A stretch of 64,000 nt of DNA from Candidatus Methanoperedentaceae archaeon (GCA_003104905.1 PQAS01000021.1:24070-88069), one strand, 5' to 3'. Counted from the stretch's first letter, positions 33,152 through 43,035 are shown. Notes: generated from the sequence alone by a model not told the origin. Translations and numbers: made by a program.

Positions 33152-33626
33152 TTCCAGCCTTTCTTTTTATCTCTTCGACTATTGTATCGGCTATTCTCTC
33201 ACAACCGGTTCTCGCCAGCCCGTCTACAAGATTAATGTTCATGGTCAGGACACCATTATCAAGATTTGTTCTTATAAGGTATGTATCACCTTTGAAAGCT
33301 ACACGGTTATAATTTGTATCCAATACGGAATATTTAAGATTTATTTTAAAATCAATTATCCCTTCAGGTGAAATGTCCCTCAGTACTGAATCAAGGGTAT
33401 TCTTGTTGAGCGGTACAAAATCAACGCTTTTCTCTGCAATTTCAACCTCAATGCTTCTCTTGGCCTTTATAGGAGTAGCTTTGCGGTCAGGGCCATCCGT
33501 TACGAAGGTCCCGAACTGGCCATCCAGTCCGGCCATAGTGCTGACAAGAAAAGGGAGATCAGCTTCGAATCTAAATTTGCGTTCAAATTCCGGGTTTTGC
33601 GGGAAAAGATGATAAGTACGTCTCAT
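33144..33626 (-). CDS. Conserved-looking protein of unknown function
   Basis: A 160-residue soluble protein, mixed alpha/beta, with no motif that I recognise. It has a single pair of conserved-looking regions: LVSTMAGLDGQFGTFVTDG (about residues 25-43) and a C-terminal helix ending EEIKRKAGNV. The ATG at 33626 (MRRTYHLFP) is preferred to the ATG at 33644 because a TATA-like CTTTTAATA on the minus strand lies about 27 bases upstream of it. It overlaps the DUF2240 gene by eight bases, so the two form an operon. Confidence 0.65.
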   Translation of the reverse strand: MRRTYHLFPQNPEFERKFRFEADLPFLVSTMAGLDGQFGTFVTDGPDRKATPIKAKRSIEVEIAEKSVDFVPLNKNTLDSVLRDISPEGIIDFKINLKYSVLDTNYNRVAFKGDTYLIRTNLDNGVLTMNINLVDGLARTGCERIADTIVEEIKRKAGNV

Positions 33627-33694
33627 ACCAGCATGTATCGTCATGGAATATTAAAAGCTTATTGCTATATTACTAAAATAAATTTTAATTGAAA

Positions 33695-34825
33695 TCACAG
33701 CAACCCGATATTGTTCTTCCTCACGACCTCGTCATAATTCTTGTATCCGAGTATCTTTTCGATCATATCGGAATGTTTGCCCTTGATCCTGGCAAGCTCG
33801 GAAGATGCATAATCCGTTATCCCCTTAGCAAACAGCTCCCCCTCGCTCTCTATAGCCACGATATCCCCGCGGTCAAACATACCTGCAACCTCAATGATAC
33901 CTGAGGGCAAAAGCCCCCTGCTCTTTTTAATAGCATCCTTTGCGCCTTTATCGACAATGAGCTTGCCAGATGTCTTTGATAGAATTATCCAGCGTGTCCT
34001 GTTCTTGAATTTCCCGTTGCGTGCGAGGAAAAGCGTTCCGATATTCTCCCCGCGTATGATTTTAATAACAACCTCATTGATGGTGCTGTTAGCTATTACC
34101 ATATGGCATCCGGCGATAGAGGTAATTTTGGCAGCATCAATTTTTGTTCTCATCCCGCCAACGCCTTTGGTGCTTGTTGGGCTCCCTCCATAGCTTTCAA
34201 TTTCAGGCGTGATTTTTTCCACAATACTTATGAGCCTGGCATCCTCATTCTTTTTTGGATTCTTATTATATAATCCATCTATATCCGACAAAAGTATAAG
34301 AAGTTCGGCCTCAACTTTGCTTGCGACCATTGCCGAAAGTTTATCATTATCACCGAAGGTCGCTTCTATCTCATGCACGCAAATAGGATCGTTTTCATTG
34401 ATGATAGGAACCACGCCTGCATCAAGGAGTGCTGAAATGCTGTTTCGCAGGTTAAGATATGTCATCCTGCTGGAGAAGGCTTCGTATGTCAGCAAAATCT
34501 GTGCAACTTTGAGGTCATGCTTTTTGAATGCAGTCATCCATTCCTGCATAAGGATATTCTGGCCAACAGCCGCTGCAGCCTGGCGAAGTGGAATTTCACG
34601 TGGATGCGATATCATCTTAAGTTCGATGACGCCGATACCGATAGCACCGGAGCTTACGATTATTACTGTTTTCCCTAGTTTTCGCAGATGCGCTACCTGG
34701 CTGGCTATGTCTTGCGTCAAATTTCGATTAAAGCTTCCATCTTCGTTGGATAAGGAAGATGTACCGATTTTAATAACTATTTTTTTCAGGCTGGAAAAAA
34801 GCTCACTGCGGTCAACATCCATCAA
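33695..34825 (-). CDS. proB: Glutamate 5-kinase
   Basis: Phosphorylates glutamate in the first step of proline synthesis. A 376-residue protein with an amino acid kinase domain (VIKIGTSSLSNEDG near the start; INENDPICVHE near residue 145) and a C-terminal PUA domain (about 285-355). Its ATG overlaps the proA stop region by four bases (ATGA), giving the order proA - proB. A proC for the last step is not in the window. Proline normally arises differently in many archaea, so this pair may be of bacterial origin. Confidence 0.93.
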   Translation of the reverse strand: MMDVDRSELFSSLKKIVIKIGTSSLSNEDGSFNRNLTQDIASQVAHLRKLGKTVIIVSSGAIGIGVIELKMISHPREIPLRQAAAAVGQNILMQEWMTAFKKHDLKVAQILLTYEAFSSRMTYLNLRNSISALLDAGVVPIINENDPICVHEIEATFGDNDKLSAMVASKVEAELLILLSDIDGLYNKNPKKNEDARLISIVEKITPEIESYGGSPTSTKGVGGMRTKIDAAKITSIAGCHMVIANSTINEVVIKIIRGENIGTLFLARNGKFKNRTRWIILSKTSGKLIVDKGAKDAIKKSRGLLPSGIIEVAGMFDRGDIVAIESEGELFAKGITDYASSELARIKGKHSDMIEKILGYKNYDEVVRKNNIGLL

Positions 34826-36180
34826 AATTCCAATCCCATTTTTTCCGAAAATTTTGCTTTCAATTTCTTATGTGTATATTTCCTGGCATCCTTTCCAGCA
34901 TAATCAGCTACCTTATGGCCATTACCGAGAAGCGCATACTTGTAGATCAGCAGACCTTCCATTCCCACAGGCCCGCGGGCATGTATTTTGTTAGTGCTGA
35001 TACCAACCTCGGCTCCTTTTCCATAACGGAACCCGTCCGCAAAGCGGGTAGACGCATTCCACATCACGCTGGATGAATCCACAAGATCAATGAATTTACC
35101 GGCACTGGTTTTGTTATTCGTGATAATGGCGTCCGTGTGATGTGAACCATATTTGTTTATATGGTCGATCGCTTCTTCTATTGAATCTACTATTTTGATG
35201 GAGAGGATAAGATCATTATATTCTGTTTTCCAATCCTCCCGGGTCGCATGCATTATCGCTTTTAAGAATCCCATATCTTTTAGCAGATCGAATGATGGTT
35301 CATCGCACCTGAGTTCTACGCCTGATGCATCATATTTCTTTCCCATTTCAGGAAGAAATGTTCCTGCAATATCCCTGTGAACAAGCAGAGTTTCCATTGC
35401 ATTGCACACAGCAGCATACTGGACCTTTGAATCATAACAAACATCATATGCTTTAGAGAGGTCAGCCTCTTTATCCACATACACATGGCAGATACCCGAT
35501 GAGTGGCCAAGAACCGGGATGCGTGTGTTATCCTGGATGTATTTTACGAACTCGTTTGAGCCGCGCGGGATTATGAGGTTGATGTAATCATCAAGTTTTA
35601 GCATCTCATTTACTTCTTCCCTTGTTTCCATAAGCGCAAATGCGCCATGCGGCATTCCCTGCGTATTTTCGATCGCATTTACAAGTACTTCAAATATTGC
35701 CCTGTTGGAATTACCTGCCTCACTGCCGCCCTTGAAAATGGTAGCATTTCCGCTCTTTAAGCAAAGTGACATTATCTGGGGAACAACATCGGGTCGTGAT
35801 TCGAATATAACCCCGATCAATCCGATAGGACAGCTTACCTGATACAATTCAAGACCGCTGTCCAGCTCAAGGGCTGAAAGTGTTTTCCCGACAGGGTCTT
35901 CAAATTTCAGGACATCCCTTACGCCTGATATCATCTCGTCAATTTTTGTATCATCAACTTTGAGCCTCTTGACAAGAGATTTTGAGAGCTTTCCTGCCTC
36001 AGCGAGCTTTCCTGCTGCTGTGACATCTTTCTTATTTGAAGAGATTATTATCTCCCGGTTCGAATCCAGTGCCTGTGCCATTGCAGCAAGCGCACTATTC
36101 TTAATGGCGCCAGATACGCTTGCCAGGGGTATTGAGGCGCTCTTTGCACGTGTAACTTTTGTTATGATGTCATTGGACAT
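34822..36180 (-). CDS. proA: Gamma-glutamyl phosphate reductase
   Basis: Reduces gamma-glutamyl phosphate to glutamate semialdehyde with NADPH. A 452-residue aldehyde-dehydrogenase-fold enzyme; the catalytic cysteine is in CNAMETLLVH (about residue 288) and NAD-binding residues occur at IFESRPDV and FKGGSEAGNSN. First gene of the proA-proB pair. The C-terminal stretch (about 420-452) is a lysine-rich tail typical of several archaeal and bacterial members. Confidence 0.94.
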   Translation of the reverse strand: MSNDIITKVTRAKSASIPLASVSGAIKNSALAAMAQALDSNREIIISSNKKDVTAAGKLAEAGKLSKSLVKRLKVDDTKIDEMISGVRDVLKFEDPVGKTLSALELDSGLELYQVSCPIGLIGVIFESRPDVVPQIMSLCLKSGNATIFKGGSEAGNSNRAIFEVLVNAIENTQGMPHGAFALMETREEVNEMLKLDDYINLIIPRGSNEFVKYIQDNTRIPVLGHSSGICHVYVDKEADLSKAYDVCYDSKVQYAAVCNAMETLLVHRDIAGTFLPEMGKKYDASGVELRCDEPSFDLLKDMGFLKAIMHATREDWKTEYNDLILSIKIVDSIEEAIDHINKYGSHHTDAIITNNKTSAGKFIDLVDSSSVMWNASTRFADGFRYGKGAEVGISTNKIHARGPVGMEGLLIYKYALLGNGHKVADYAGKDARKYTHKKLKAKFSEKMGLEF

Positions 36181-36318
36181 GATGATAAAAACCTGTATTT
36201 TAATTGGGATTCTTTACATCATTTTAGTTTTTATAGATATGGTCTTTTTTGCAGAACTTCCTGTCTGCAATATCTATTTATCTCATAAGTATGAATATAT
36301 TTGGTGGGAGCGAAAAAT

Positions 36319-36531
36319 ATGGAATGTCAAATTTGCGCAGAATCAACCTCAAATAAGAAATATTGCGGCAGATGCGAAAGGATTATGGAAAAAGTAATCA
36401 GAGATGTCGGGCCCTTATGGGAGAAGATTGATGATTGCAGCTATATTTATCCGATGGTAAAAAGAGTTGTTGATGGTGACCTCAAGACACAGGATGTGGT
36501 GAACGAAATCCTCAAGGGTGAAGCCGACTGA
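36319..36531 (+). CDS. Small zinc-finger-like protein
   Basis: A 70-residue protein with a four-cysteine motif at its start, CQIC-x9-CGRC, then a helical part with no recognised family. The Cys pattern suggests a zinc ribbon. The ATG at 36319 is preferred over the upstream TTG at 36301, since the Cys motif begins at once; GGTGGGAG lies about ten bases upstream. A monocistronic gene; function unknown. Confidence 0.65.
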   Translation: MECQICAESTSNKKYCGRCERIMEKVIRDVGPLWEKIDDCSYIYPMVKRVVDGDLKTQDVVNEILKGEAD

Positions 36532-36580
36532 AAAAGAACAGAGATCAGTGGGAAGCCTCTCATTTGTAGCGTTAGGTATT

Positions 36581-37537
36581 TCACTTTACTACCGTGTTTA
36601 CAATTTTTGTATCTACTTTTACACCATTTAACAATGCGTCTATTGTTATTGTATATTTTCCGGAAGGTCTTACTCCGCTTACTTTTTCCGGGATCGTCAT
36701 CTGTATCGGGATTTCATAGGTCTCACCCGGATCTATATCCGCTTTATACTGATCCGAATATTGTCTTTTCGCCCTGTCTCCCATCCATGCATAATCATTA
36801 TTTACCACAAGGGTGTTTGTTGCGAATTCCGTGATCGCCACTGACCCTGTATTCATAAGAACGAGTTTTGCCTTAACAACGCTTCCTGCCGTATAACCAG
36901 GCGCAATTTCGATCCTGTTGATTTTCAATTCGCTCGTTTCCTTGATATCGAAAGTGCCGGATGCTATGTTGGCCTCATGATATCTGGCTTTCCATGTATG
37001 TTTTCCCGAAAAAAGGGCTTTTGTTGAAGCTGCACCGCAATCATTTACCTGTAAAGGGGGTAATGAATCAACATAGACCATCACATCTTTTACGCCTGTA
37101 TTTTTTCCCTTGAACATGGTCTGGAATCCCCACTGGTTTTTTGAAACCGCATATTCGTTCATAGTTATGCCATCAACTGAATCAATGACCTGGATTGATT
37201 TTTTGGCAGAAAGCGCCTGGCCATAGAAAGTGACATTGAGTAATATCGAATAATCCCCGACCCCAAATTTTTGTATGAGCTTCTGGCTCGTGCCGATGAG
37301 GTTATCGTTCATTTTCCATTCAAATGACGGATTACTTATGTTATTGACAGTTGCTTCCAGAACTTCCTGTGAATCATCCCATAAGACCCTGTTACAGCCA
37401 ATAGAAACCAAAGGCTTTGGTTTTTCTTTCTTTTCCCGGGGTGTTAAATTATCTGAATTAAAGATCAGGAAAAAAATTATTATTGCTCCCAATATCAATA
37501 ATAAATATTTTATTTTTGGCTTAGTTATTTTGAAAAT
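36581..37537 (-). CDS. Exported COG1361-like protein
   Basis: An exported protein of about 318 residues, anchored by an N-terminal hydrophobic helix (LLLILGAIIIFFLIF) with a lysine-rich stretch before it. Beta-sandwich domains follow, including a segment INRIEIAPGYTAGSVVKAK near residue 215, like COG1361/CARDB domains. The TTG at 37498 would remove the positive residues in front of the helix. The frame continues to an ATT at 37537, with AAGGAG nine bases upstream, and adds FKITKPKIKYL. The ATT start is a hypothesis. Function unknown. Confidence 0.7.
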   Translation of the reverse strand: MFKITKPKIKYLLLILGAIIIFFLIFNSDNLTPREKKEKPKPLVSIGCNRVLWDDSQEVLEATVNNISNPSFEWKMNDNLIGTSQKLIQKFGVGDYSILLNVTFYGQALSAKKSIQVIDSVDGITMNEYAVSKNQWGFQTMFKGKNTGVKDVMVYVDSLPPLQVNDCGAASTKALFSGKHTWKARYHEANIASGTFDIKETSELKINRIEIAPGYTAGSVVKAKLVLMNTGSVAITEFATNTLVVNNDYAWMGDRAKRQYSDQYKADIDPGETYEIPIQMTIPEKVSGVRPSGKYTITIDALLNGVKVDTKIVNTVVK

Positions 37538-37858
37538 ATTATATATCTCCTTATGCTAGAATTATGCTCTGATTGAACTGATTTTAGTGTATGTCTTAAT
37601 AATATTTATGTTTCATATGCGAATACGATGAATGTAGCTTCTATTGGAAAAATGCTGCGGAATGTGTTGATGTCACACTTAATAGTGGTTCTAACAAGCT
37701 TTGGATGAAATATTATGATAATTTTAATTATATATATTTAAAAATTAAAAACGGAAGTTTTTTTATAGTTTCATGGGAACGTACCTCAAAAATAATAGTT
37801 GGTTTCATCAAAAAAGAGAGTTGGGAACCATCAAACAATATTATCTCAGGTGAAAAAA
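37538..37858. other. AT-rich intergenic region
   Basis: About 320 bases, very rich in A and T, containing the presumed leaders of the two divergent genes. I see the AAGGAG site of the minus-strand gene (37547-37552) and the AGGTGA site of the NosD-like gene just before 37859. No tRNA or repeat is apparent. A plus-strand frame upstream of 37859 is open but adds no signal-peptide-like start. Confidence 0.5.
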
Positions 37859-39086
37859 ATGATATCTTATGATTTATCTGGAGGGCGAGTTCTCAGGATT
37901 GCAACGCTCTTGTTAGTAATTATGGTGGGCGGGGCGAGTGCAGTGACGCCCATAAATGAATGCACCACAATTTCTTCGCCAGGTGAATATATACTCACCA
38001 GGAACATAGAAGACTTTTCTCAGGGTAACTGTATTACTATAGCCTCTAACGATGTTGTTTTTGATGGCGCGAATTTTACAATAGACGGAGTAACCAAAAA
38101 TTTTACTTATGGAGTTTATATCAATAATCCATTAACGACTCTTAAACACGTTACTGTTAAAAATCTAAAGGTAACAGACTGGTATTACGGCATATCCTAT
38201 GAAAAAATACAATATGGAAGTATAACCAATAGCATTGTAAACTTGAACGGTAATGAAAGCCTTTCCATAATTAAAAACAATAGCTATTTTTTTTATTCTG
38301 GCGGCATCTCTCTTGACGATTCGAATGATATTATCATAACTGATAACAATATCATCTCAAATAACCAGAGCGGAATCCACCTTTACCATTCTTCAAACAA
38401 TAACATATTAAAAAACAACATCGAATCAAACAACTTTAGTGGAATCATGCTCCTAGACGATTCTTCAAACAATAACGTTGAAAATAACCAAATCTCGAAC
38501 TATGCATTTCAGGGAATCACTGTCAGCGGTTCTTCAAACAATATTATTAAAAATAACAAAGTATCGAACAATCAATATGGGATTAGACTCCTTTATTCCA
38601 ACAAGAATACTATTTATAATAATTATTTCAATAACACCAACAATTCCATAATACAAAATAGCACAGATAACATATGGAACATTTCAAGAATATCGGGTAT
38701 CAATATCATAGGGGGCCCTTACATTGGCGGGAACTTCTGGGCTAATTCAAGCGGCACAGGTTACAGCCAGACCTGTCTGGGAGAACCACACAGCATGGAC
38801 AAAAACTGATTTCAATCCACCTGTGAATGTCACGAAACTGAAGAATATAACCTATGAGAAGAATTACATCAACTGGACATGGAAAGATCCAAAGAATATT
38901 GATTTTAAGAAAGTCATGGTGTTTATTGACAATAAGTTTAAAAAAAATGTATCAAAGGGCAAGATGTATTATAATGCCACTAATTTCAAATCTAATACAA
39001 AGCATACAATATCCACATGGACTGTGGACATGAATGGGAATATTAATAAAACATGGACTAATCATTCATCAAGGACAGCGAAATGA
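37859..39086 (+). pseudogene. NosD-type beta-helix surface protein, frameshifted
   Basis: Residues 1-316 (37859-38809) form a signal peptide (LLVIMVGGASA) and a right-handed beta-helix with repeated NNxIxxNxI turns, typical of NosD-like periplasmic copper-binding/cell-surface proteins. The frame ends at 38807-38809 soon after the conserved turn NFWANSSGTGYSQTC. Continuation in the next frame from about 38740 to 39086 encodes WENHTAWTK, NPPVNVTKLKNITY and TWTNHSSRTAK, the usual end of this protein class. So a shift or deletion near 38770 has split one gene. ATG 37859 has AGGTGA five bases upstream. Probably decayed; a sequencing error is possible. Confidence 0.75.
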
Positions 39087-39213
39087 TGAATCAAAATGCT
39101 GATATGAGTAATCAGGCTATATTCAGGGTTTTTGAGATTATTTTCACTTGAGTTCGAATATTTTCCAAAAAATATATTAACATGTAGTACCCTTTCGTTT
39201 GCGGTGGCGACAT

Positions 39214-39918
39214 ATGGTACTTCCGGATAAATTCAAATGTGTCATAACTAACTGGGACTATATTTACGACCTTTGCAGGCATGTAGCGAATGATGTGAAA
39301 AAATCGGGGTATGAACCCGATACGATAATAGCACTGGCACGCGGCGGATGGTTCGCCGGAAGGGTTCTGTGCGATTTTCTCGGGCTGAATGACCTGACAA
39401 GCCTTAAGATCGAACATTACGTTGGGACTGCAAACGCAGGCAGTGGGCCCAGTATTAAGTATCCCCTTGCAGACAATGCAGTGGCTGGAAAGAAAGTCCT
39501 GATCGTTGATGATATTACCGACACAGGTAAAAGTATCACACACTCAAAAGAATATGTGTGTAAACAGAATCCCAAAGAAGTAAGGACTGCAGTACTCCAA
39601 TACCTGTACACATCGGAGATAAAACCCGATTATTGCGGCGAAGTGGTTTCTGAATGGGGCTGGATAGTATTTCCCTGGAATTTTATTGAGGACATGATAG
39701 ATATTATTTCAAGGCTTATGGTCAAAGAAAAGAAAAACGAATGGAATATTGAACAGATCAGGGCAGGACTATTAAAATATCACAACATTGACCCGATAAG
39801 CTTTGAGATCGCACAGCCTGACCGTATGGAAGAGATACTCGACGAGATGGCCAGAAGAAAACTGATCAAATCCAGGAACATTTCAGGAAAAAAAACATGG
39901 ACTTATGAAGGGACGTAG
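39214..39918 (+). CDS. Phosphoribosyltransferase (COG2236-like)
   Basis: A type I phosphoribosyltransferase. The PRPP motif is VLIVDDITDTGKS (about residues 95-107), and the N-terminal half has ALARGGWFAGRVLCDFL. Related archaeal proteins act on hypoxanthine, xanthine or guanine, but the substrate cannot be read from the sequence. The C-terminal 75 residues look like a wing or linker domain with MEEILDEMARRKLI. ATG 39214 has GGTGGCG just upstream. The MTA phosphorylase gene follows at five bases. Confidence 0.85.
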   Translation: MVLPDKFKCVITNWDYIYDLCRHVANDVKKSGYEPDTIIALARGGWFAGRVLCDFLGLNDLTSLKIEHYVGTANAGSGPSIKYPLADNAVAGKKVLIVDDITDTGKSITHSKEYVCKQNPKEVRTAVLQYLYTSEIKPDYCGEVVSEWGWIVFPWNFIEDMIDIISRLMVKEKKNEWNIEQIRAGLLKYHNIDPISFEIAQPDRMEEILDEMARRKLIKSRNISGKKTWTYEGT

Positions 39919-39922
39919 AGAT

Positions 39923-40774
39923 ATGCAGGCTGATATTGCAGTAATTGGAGGAACCGGTGTTTACGATACGGCAATGCTGGATAATGTACAGGAAGTTGAA
40001 ATAGATACTCCTTTTGGGAAACCATCCGATGCTATCACAATTGGTTCTTTTGGTGAAATTAACGTGGCATTTCTCCCCAGACATGGAAAAGGTCACAGGA
40101 TCTCACCGAGTAAATTGAATTCCAGGGCAAATATCCTGGCACTTAAGAAACTCGGCGTGAAAAGGATTATATCCGCGTCAGCAGTGGGGAGCCTTAAACT
40201 TGAACATGCGCCACTTGACATCGTAATACCTGACCAGATATATGACAGGACAAGAATGAGAGACAGCACATTCTTTGAAGATGGAATAGTTGCGCATATC
40301 GGTTTTGCTGATCCTTTTTGTCCGGACATGTCTTCGATGATCGCCAGGATAACAAGGAAACTGGGGTATTCCGTACATGAAAAAGGAACGTATGTCTGTA
40401 TGGAGGGCCCGCAATTTTCAACACGTGCAGAGTCAAGAGTTTACCAGGCGCTGGGTTTTGATATCATCGGGATGACCGCTCTTCCCGAAGCAAAACTTGC
40501 CAGAGAAGCTGAGATATGTTACAGCATGATAGCAACCGTTACTGATTATGATGTATGGCATGAAACTGATGTCAATATTGAGACGGTTATTTCCAATGCA
40601 ATGAAAAATGAGGATGCAGTCCGTAAAATTATTAAAGAAATCATTCCACGGATTTCCGTTGAGAGAAATTGCGTCTGCTCAAATGCATTGGCAGGGGCGA
40701 TCGTCACCGCACCTGATAAGATTCCCTTTGAAACAAAACGGAAATTGGCGGATTTGGTCGGTAAATACATATAA
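39923..40774 (+). CDS. mtnP: S-methyl-5'-thioadenosine phosphorylase-family enzyme
   Basis: A 283-residue member of the MTAP/PNP family that releases adenine (or hypoxanthine) from 5'-methylthioadenosine or -inosine by phosphorolysis. Motifs: GGTGVYD near the start, FLPRHGKGH at about residue 50, MEGPQFSTRAES near 160 and TALPEAKLAREAE near 190. Substrate range (MTA or MTI) is not fixed. The ATG at 39923 follows the phosphoribosyltransferase stop by four bases; an in-frame ATG at 39905 overlaps it. Co-transcription with the PRTase suggests shared purine salvage. Confidence 0.9.
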   Translation: MQADIAVIGGTGVYDTAMLDNVQEVEIDTPFGKPSDAITIGSFGEINVAFLPRHGKGHRISPSKLNSRANILALKKLGVKRIISASAVGSLKLEHAPLDIVIPDQIYDRTRMRDSTFFEDGIVAHIGFADPFCPDMSSMIARITRKLGYSVHEKGTYVCMEGPQFSTRAESRVYQALGFDIIGMTALPEAKLAREAEICYSMIATVTDYDVWHETDVNIETVISNAMKNEDAVRKIIKEIIPRISVERNCVCSNALAGAIVTAPDKIPFETKRKLADLVGKYI

Positions 40775-40803
40775 TTATTTAATAATAATATTAGGTCAGG
40801 TAA

Positions 40804-41319
40804 ATGATTGCGAAAAAGGAGGGTTCCGGAAAATCCATTTTTTTCAAAGATAGTCCGGATGTAAATGTTGTTGAATTCGGGCGCGATGATATCACTGTTT
40901 CACTTTCCACAGGCAAGATCATACTATGGTTTGGCAGGCGGGCGGGTGAATCGTTGATTCACGATGTGATTTTTGGAATATCCAGTATTGATTCATCCGT
41001 TACTCTTGAACAGGAAATATTATGCGAATATAAGAACATTGGTAAATATGAGAATATGGGATATGTTTTGACATCATACGCAAAAACCAGAGGAGGTTAC
41101 AGGGTTATTTTTAATATACCTTTCTACAAAAAGATAGCAATGGCGCATTTTGTAAGATCGATCGTAGAACAACTCCGGGAAAAGGACGTAAGGAAAACTC
41201 TTCATTGGGATGGAAGCTTGGAGAAAATCAACTTTATTTACAATAAATTGAAAAATCTTGAGGGATGGGAGATAAAAAGAATCGAATATAAAGACAAAGA
41301 GGAAAAAGTATTAATATGA
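40804..41319 (+). CDS. Protein of unknown function, coupled to hxlB
   Basis: A 171-residue soluble protein of mixed alpha/beta character with no recognised motif. Its start carries KKEGSGKSIFFKDSP and its second half contains YKKIAMAHFVRSIVEQLREKDV. It overlaps hxlB by four bases (ATGA), implying translational coupling with 6-phospho-3-hexuloisomerase and a possible functional link to pentose-phosphate or formaldehyde metabolism. The 29-base gap after mtnP is short enough for one operon. Function unknown. Confidence 0.6.
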   Translation: MIAKKEGSGKSIFFKDSPDVNVVEFGRDDITVSLSTGKIILWFGRRAGESLIHDVIFGISSIDSSVTLEQEILCEYKNIGKYENMGYVLTSYAKTRGGYRVIFNIPFYKKIAMAHFVRSIVEQLREKDVRKTLHWDGSLEKINFIYNKLKNLEGWEIKRIEYKDKEEKVLI

Positions 41320-41924
41320 AATCCAAAAAGAAAGAATGTGAAGCAACTGTTGTATCAATGAACCTTATCGCTGATCATATAAAAAAGGTGGCATCAAAAC
41401 TTGATACAGGCTCAGTGACATTGCTTGTTAATGGCATAATAGATTCTAAAATAATATTCCTGATGGGAGCCGGAAGATCCGGACTTGCAGCAAAGGCTTT
41501 TGCAATGAGGCTTATGCATCTTGGTTTTAATGTTTATGTCGTAGGCGAGACAACGACTCCGGCAGTGCAGCCGGATGATCTTGTAATTGCAGTTTCAGGT
41601 TCCGGGGAGACTCCTTCTATTGCTAACCTGGGCGGGATCGCCAAGAAAATAGGCTCAAACCTTGCGGTAATTACATCAAACAAGGATTCTACACTTGGCA
41701 GGATTTCAGATATTGTTTTGATAGTCCCGGGAAGACCCAAAGATGATGTTGTTTATGAGGATTATCACGAACGAAGAATGGTAGGCTATCCCCAGTTAGC
41801 TCCTCTTGGAACGATTTTTGAGATATCTGCGCTTGTTTTCCTTGATGCTGTGATCTCGGAACTGATGGTCAGGACGGGTGCAAGCGAAGCCGAATTGAAG
41901 AAAAGACATACCGTTTTTGAGTAA
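41316..41924 (+). CDS. hxlB: 6-phospho-3-hexuloisomerase
   Basis: A 202-residue SIS-domain isomerase (COG0794). It converts 3-hexulose 6-phosphate to fructose 6-phosphate, the second step of the ribulose monophosphate pathway, which in archaea often runs backwards to supply pentoses. Sugar-phosphate site motifs are FLMGAGRSGLAAKAFAMRL (about residues 48-66) and VSGSGETPSI (about 92). No hxlA partner is visible in the window. It overlaps the upstream unknown gene by four bases. Confidence 0.88.
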   Translation: MKSKKKECEATVVSMNLIADHIKKVASKLDTGSVTLLVNGIIDSKIIFLMGAGRSGLAAKAFAMRLMHLGFNVYVVGETTTPAVQPDDLVIAVSGSGETPSIANLGGIAKKIGSNLAVITSNKDSTLGRISDIVLIVPGRPKDDVVYEDYHERRMVGYPQLAPLGTIFEISALVFLDAVISELMVRTGASEAELKKRHTVFE

Positions 41925-41928
41925 AACC

Positions 41929-43029
41929 ATGTTCTCCGAACGCGTAAAAAGCATTGACATCTCAGGGATACGAAAGATGTTTGAGGGGGCAGGTCCGGAT
42001 TCGATCAACCTCGGGCTTGGACAGCCTGATTTTGATACACCGCAGCACATAAAAGATGCGGCGATCGAAGCTATCAACAAAGGCTTAACCGGTTATACAA
42101 TGAATCTTGGATTTCCTGAATTGCGGTCAGCTCTTTCCAGGAAGTTAGAATCCGAGAATCATTTCGCTGTATCGCAGGATGAGGTTCTAGTTACTTCCGG
42201 GGCTTCTGAAGCCCTCCATCTTGCGCTTGCGGCGCTCATCGACAAAGGGGATGAGGTTTTAGTACCGGACCCGGGATTTGTTTCTTATAATGCTTTGACA
42301 AAGATCTCAGGAGGAAAAATCGTTGGCGTTCCTCTTGGTGAAAAATTGACCATGACACCCGGGGCGGTAAATGAATTGATCACTCCACGGACGCGTGTGC
42401 TTATTGTTAACTCACCCTCAAATCCTACGGGTACGGTGCAGACAAGAAAAGAAATAAAAGCGCTTGCTGAAATTGCAGATGATAATGATATTACGATAAT
42501 TTCCGATGAAGTGTATGAACATTTCATTTATGAGGGCGAGCATGTGAGCCCTGCACAATTCACGGATAATGTGATAACAATAAATGCGGTCTCAAAAACA
42601 TATGCAATGACGGGCTGGCGCATCGGATATGCAGCCGCGCGGAAGGAATATGTGGAGCAGATGCTAAAAATCCACCAGTATATTCAGGCATGTGCAAATT
42701 CGATCGCCCAGAAGGCAGCGCAGGCAGCCATTGAAGGGCCTCAGGATTGCGTGAATCAAATGCGGGATAGTTTCAGGAATAGAAGAGATATTATTTTGGA
42801 AGGACTGGATGCAATGGGTATAAAATGCATAAAGCCGGAAGGGGCGTTCTATGCATTCCCCGAAGTCAGTGATGATGATGCGCCGCAAAAATTGCTGAAA
42901 AATGGTATTATCGTGGTTCCTGGTTCGGCATTTGGTGAGAATGGGAAAGGGCATATCAGGATATCGTATGCGACCTCAGAGGAGAAATTAAGGAGGGCGC
43001 TTGTTGTGATGGAGACCGTATTAAGATAA
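41929..43029 (+). CDS. Pyridoxal-phosphate aminotransferase, class I/II (aspartate aminotransferase-like)
   Basis: A 366-residue aminotransferase (COG0436). The PLP lysine is in INAVSKTYAMTGWRIGYAA (about residue 225); NSPSNPTGTV and SDEVYEHFIYEG are characteristic class I motifs, and the start MFSERVKSIDISGIRK fits. It probably transfers an amino group between aspartate or an aromatic acid and 2-oxoglutarate; substrate is unproven. ATG 41929 begins four bases after the hxlB stop. Close packing with hxlB and tsr3 suggests one operon. Confidence 0.88.
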   Translation: MFSERVKSIDISGIRKMFEGAGPDSINLGLGQPDFDTPQHIKDAAIEAINKGLTGYTMNLGFPELRSALSRKLESENHFAVSQDEVLVTSGASEALHLALAALIDKGDEVLVPDPGFVSYNALTKISGGKIVGVPLGEKLTMTPGAVNELITPRTRVLIVNSPSNPTGTVQTRKEIKALAEIADDNDITIISDEVYEHFIYEGEHVSPAQFTDNVITINAVSKTYAMTGWRIGYAAARKEYVEQMLKIHQYIQACANSIAQKAAQAAIEGPQDCVNQMRDSFRNRRDIILEGLDAMGIKCIKPEGAFYAFPEVSDDDAPQKLLKNGIIVVPGSAFGENGKGHIRISYATSEEKLRRALVVMETVLR

Positions 43030-43035
43030 AATTTT

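Noticed and set aside
38724..39086. Independent 120-residue gene after the NosD-like frame
   Set aside because: Its sequence is the usual C-terminal part of the same protein class, it has no own start region, and it overlaps the upstream frame; treated as part of the frameshifted gene.
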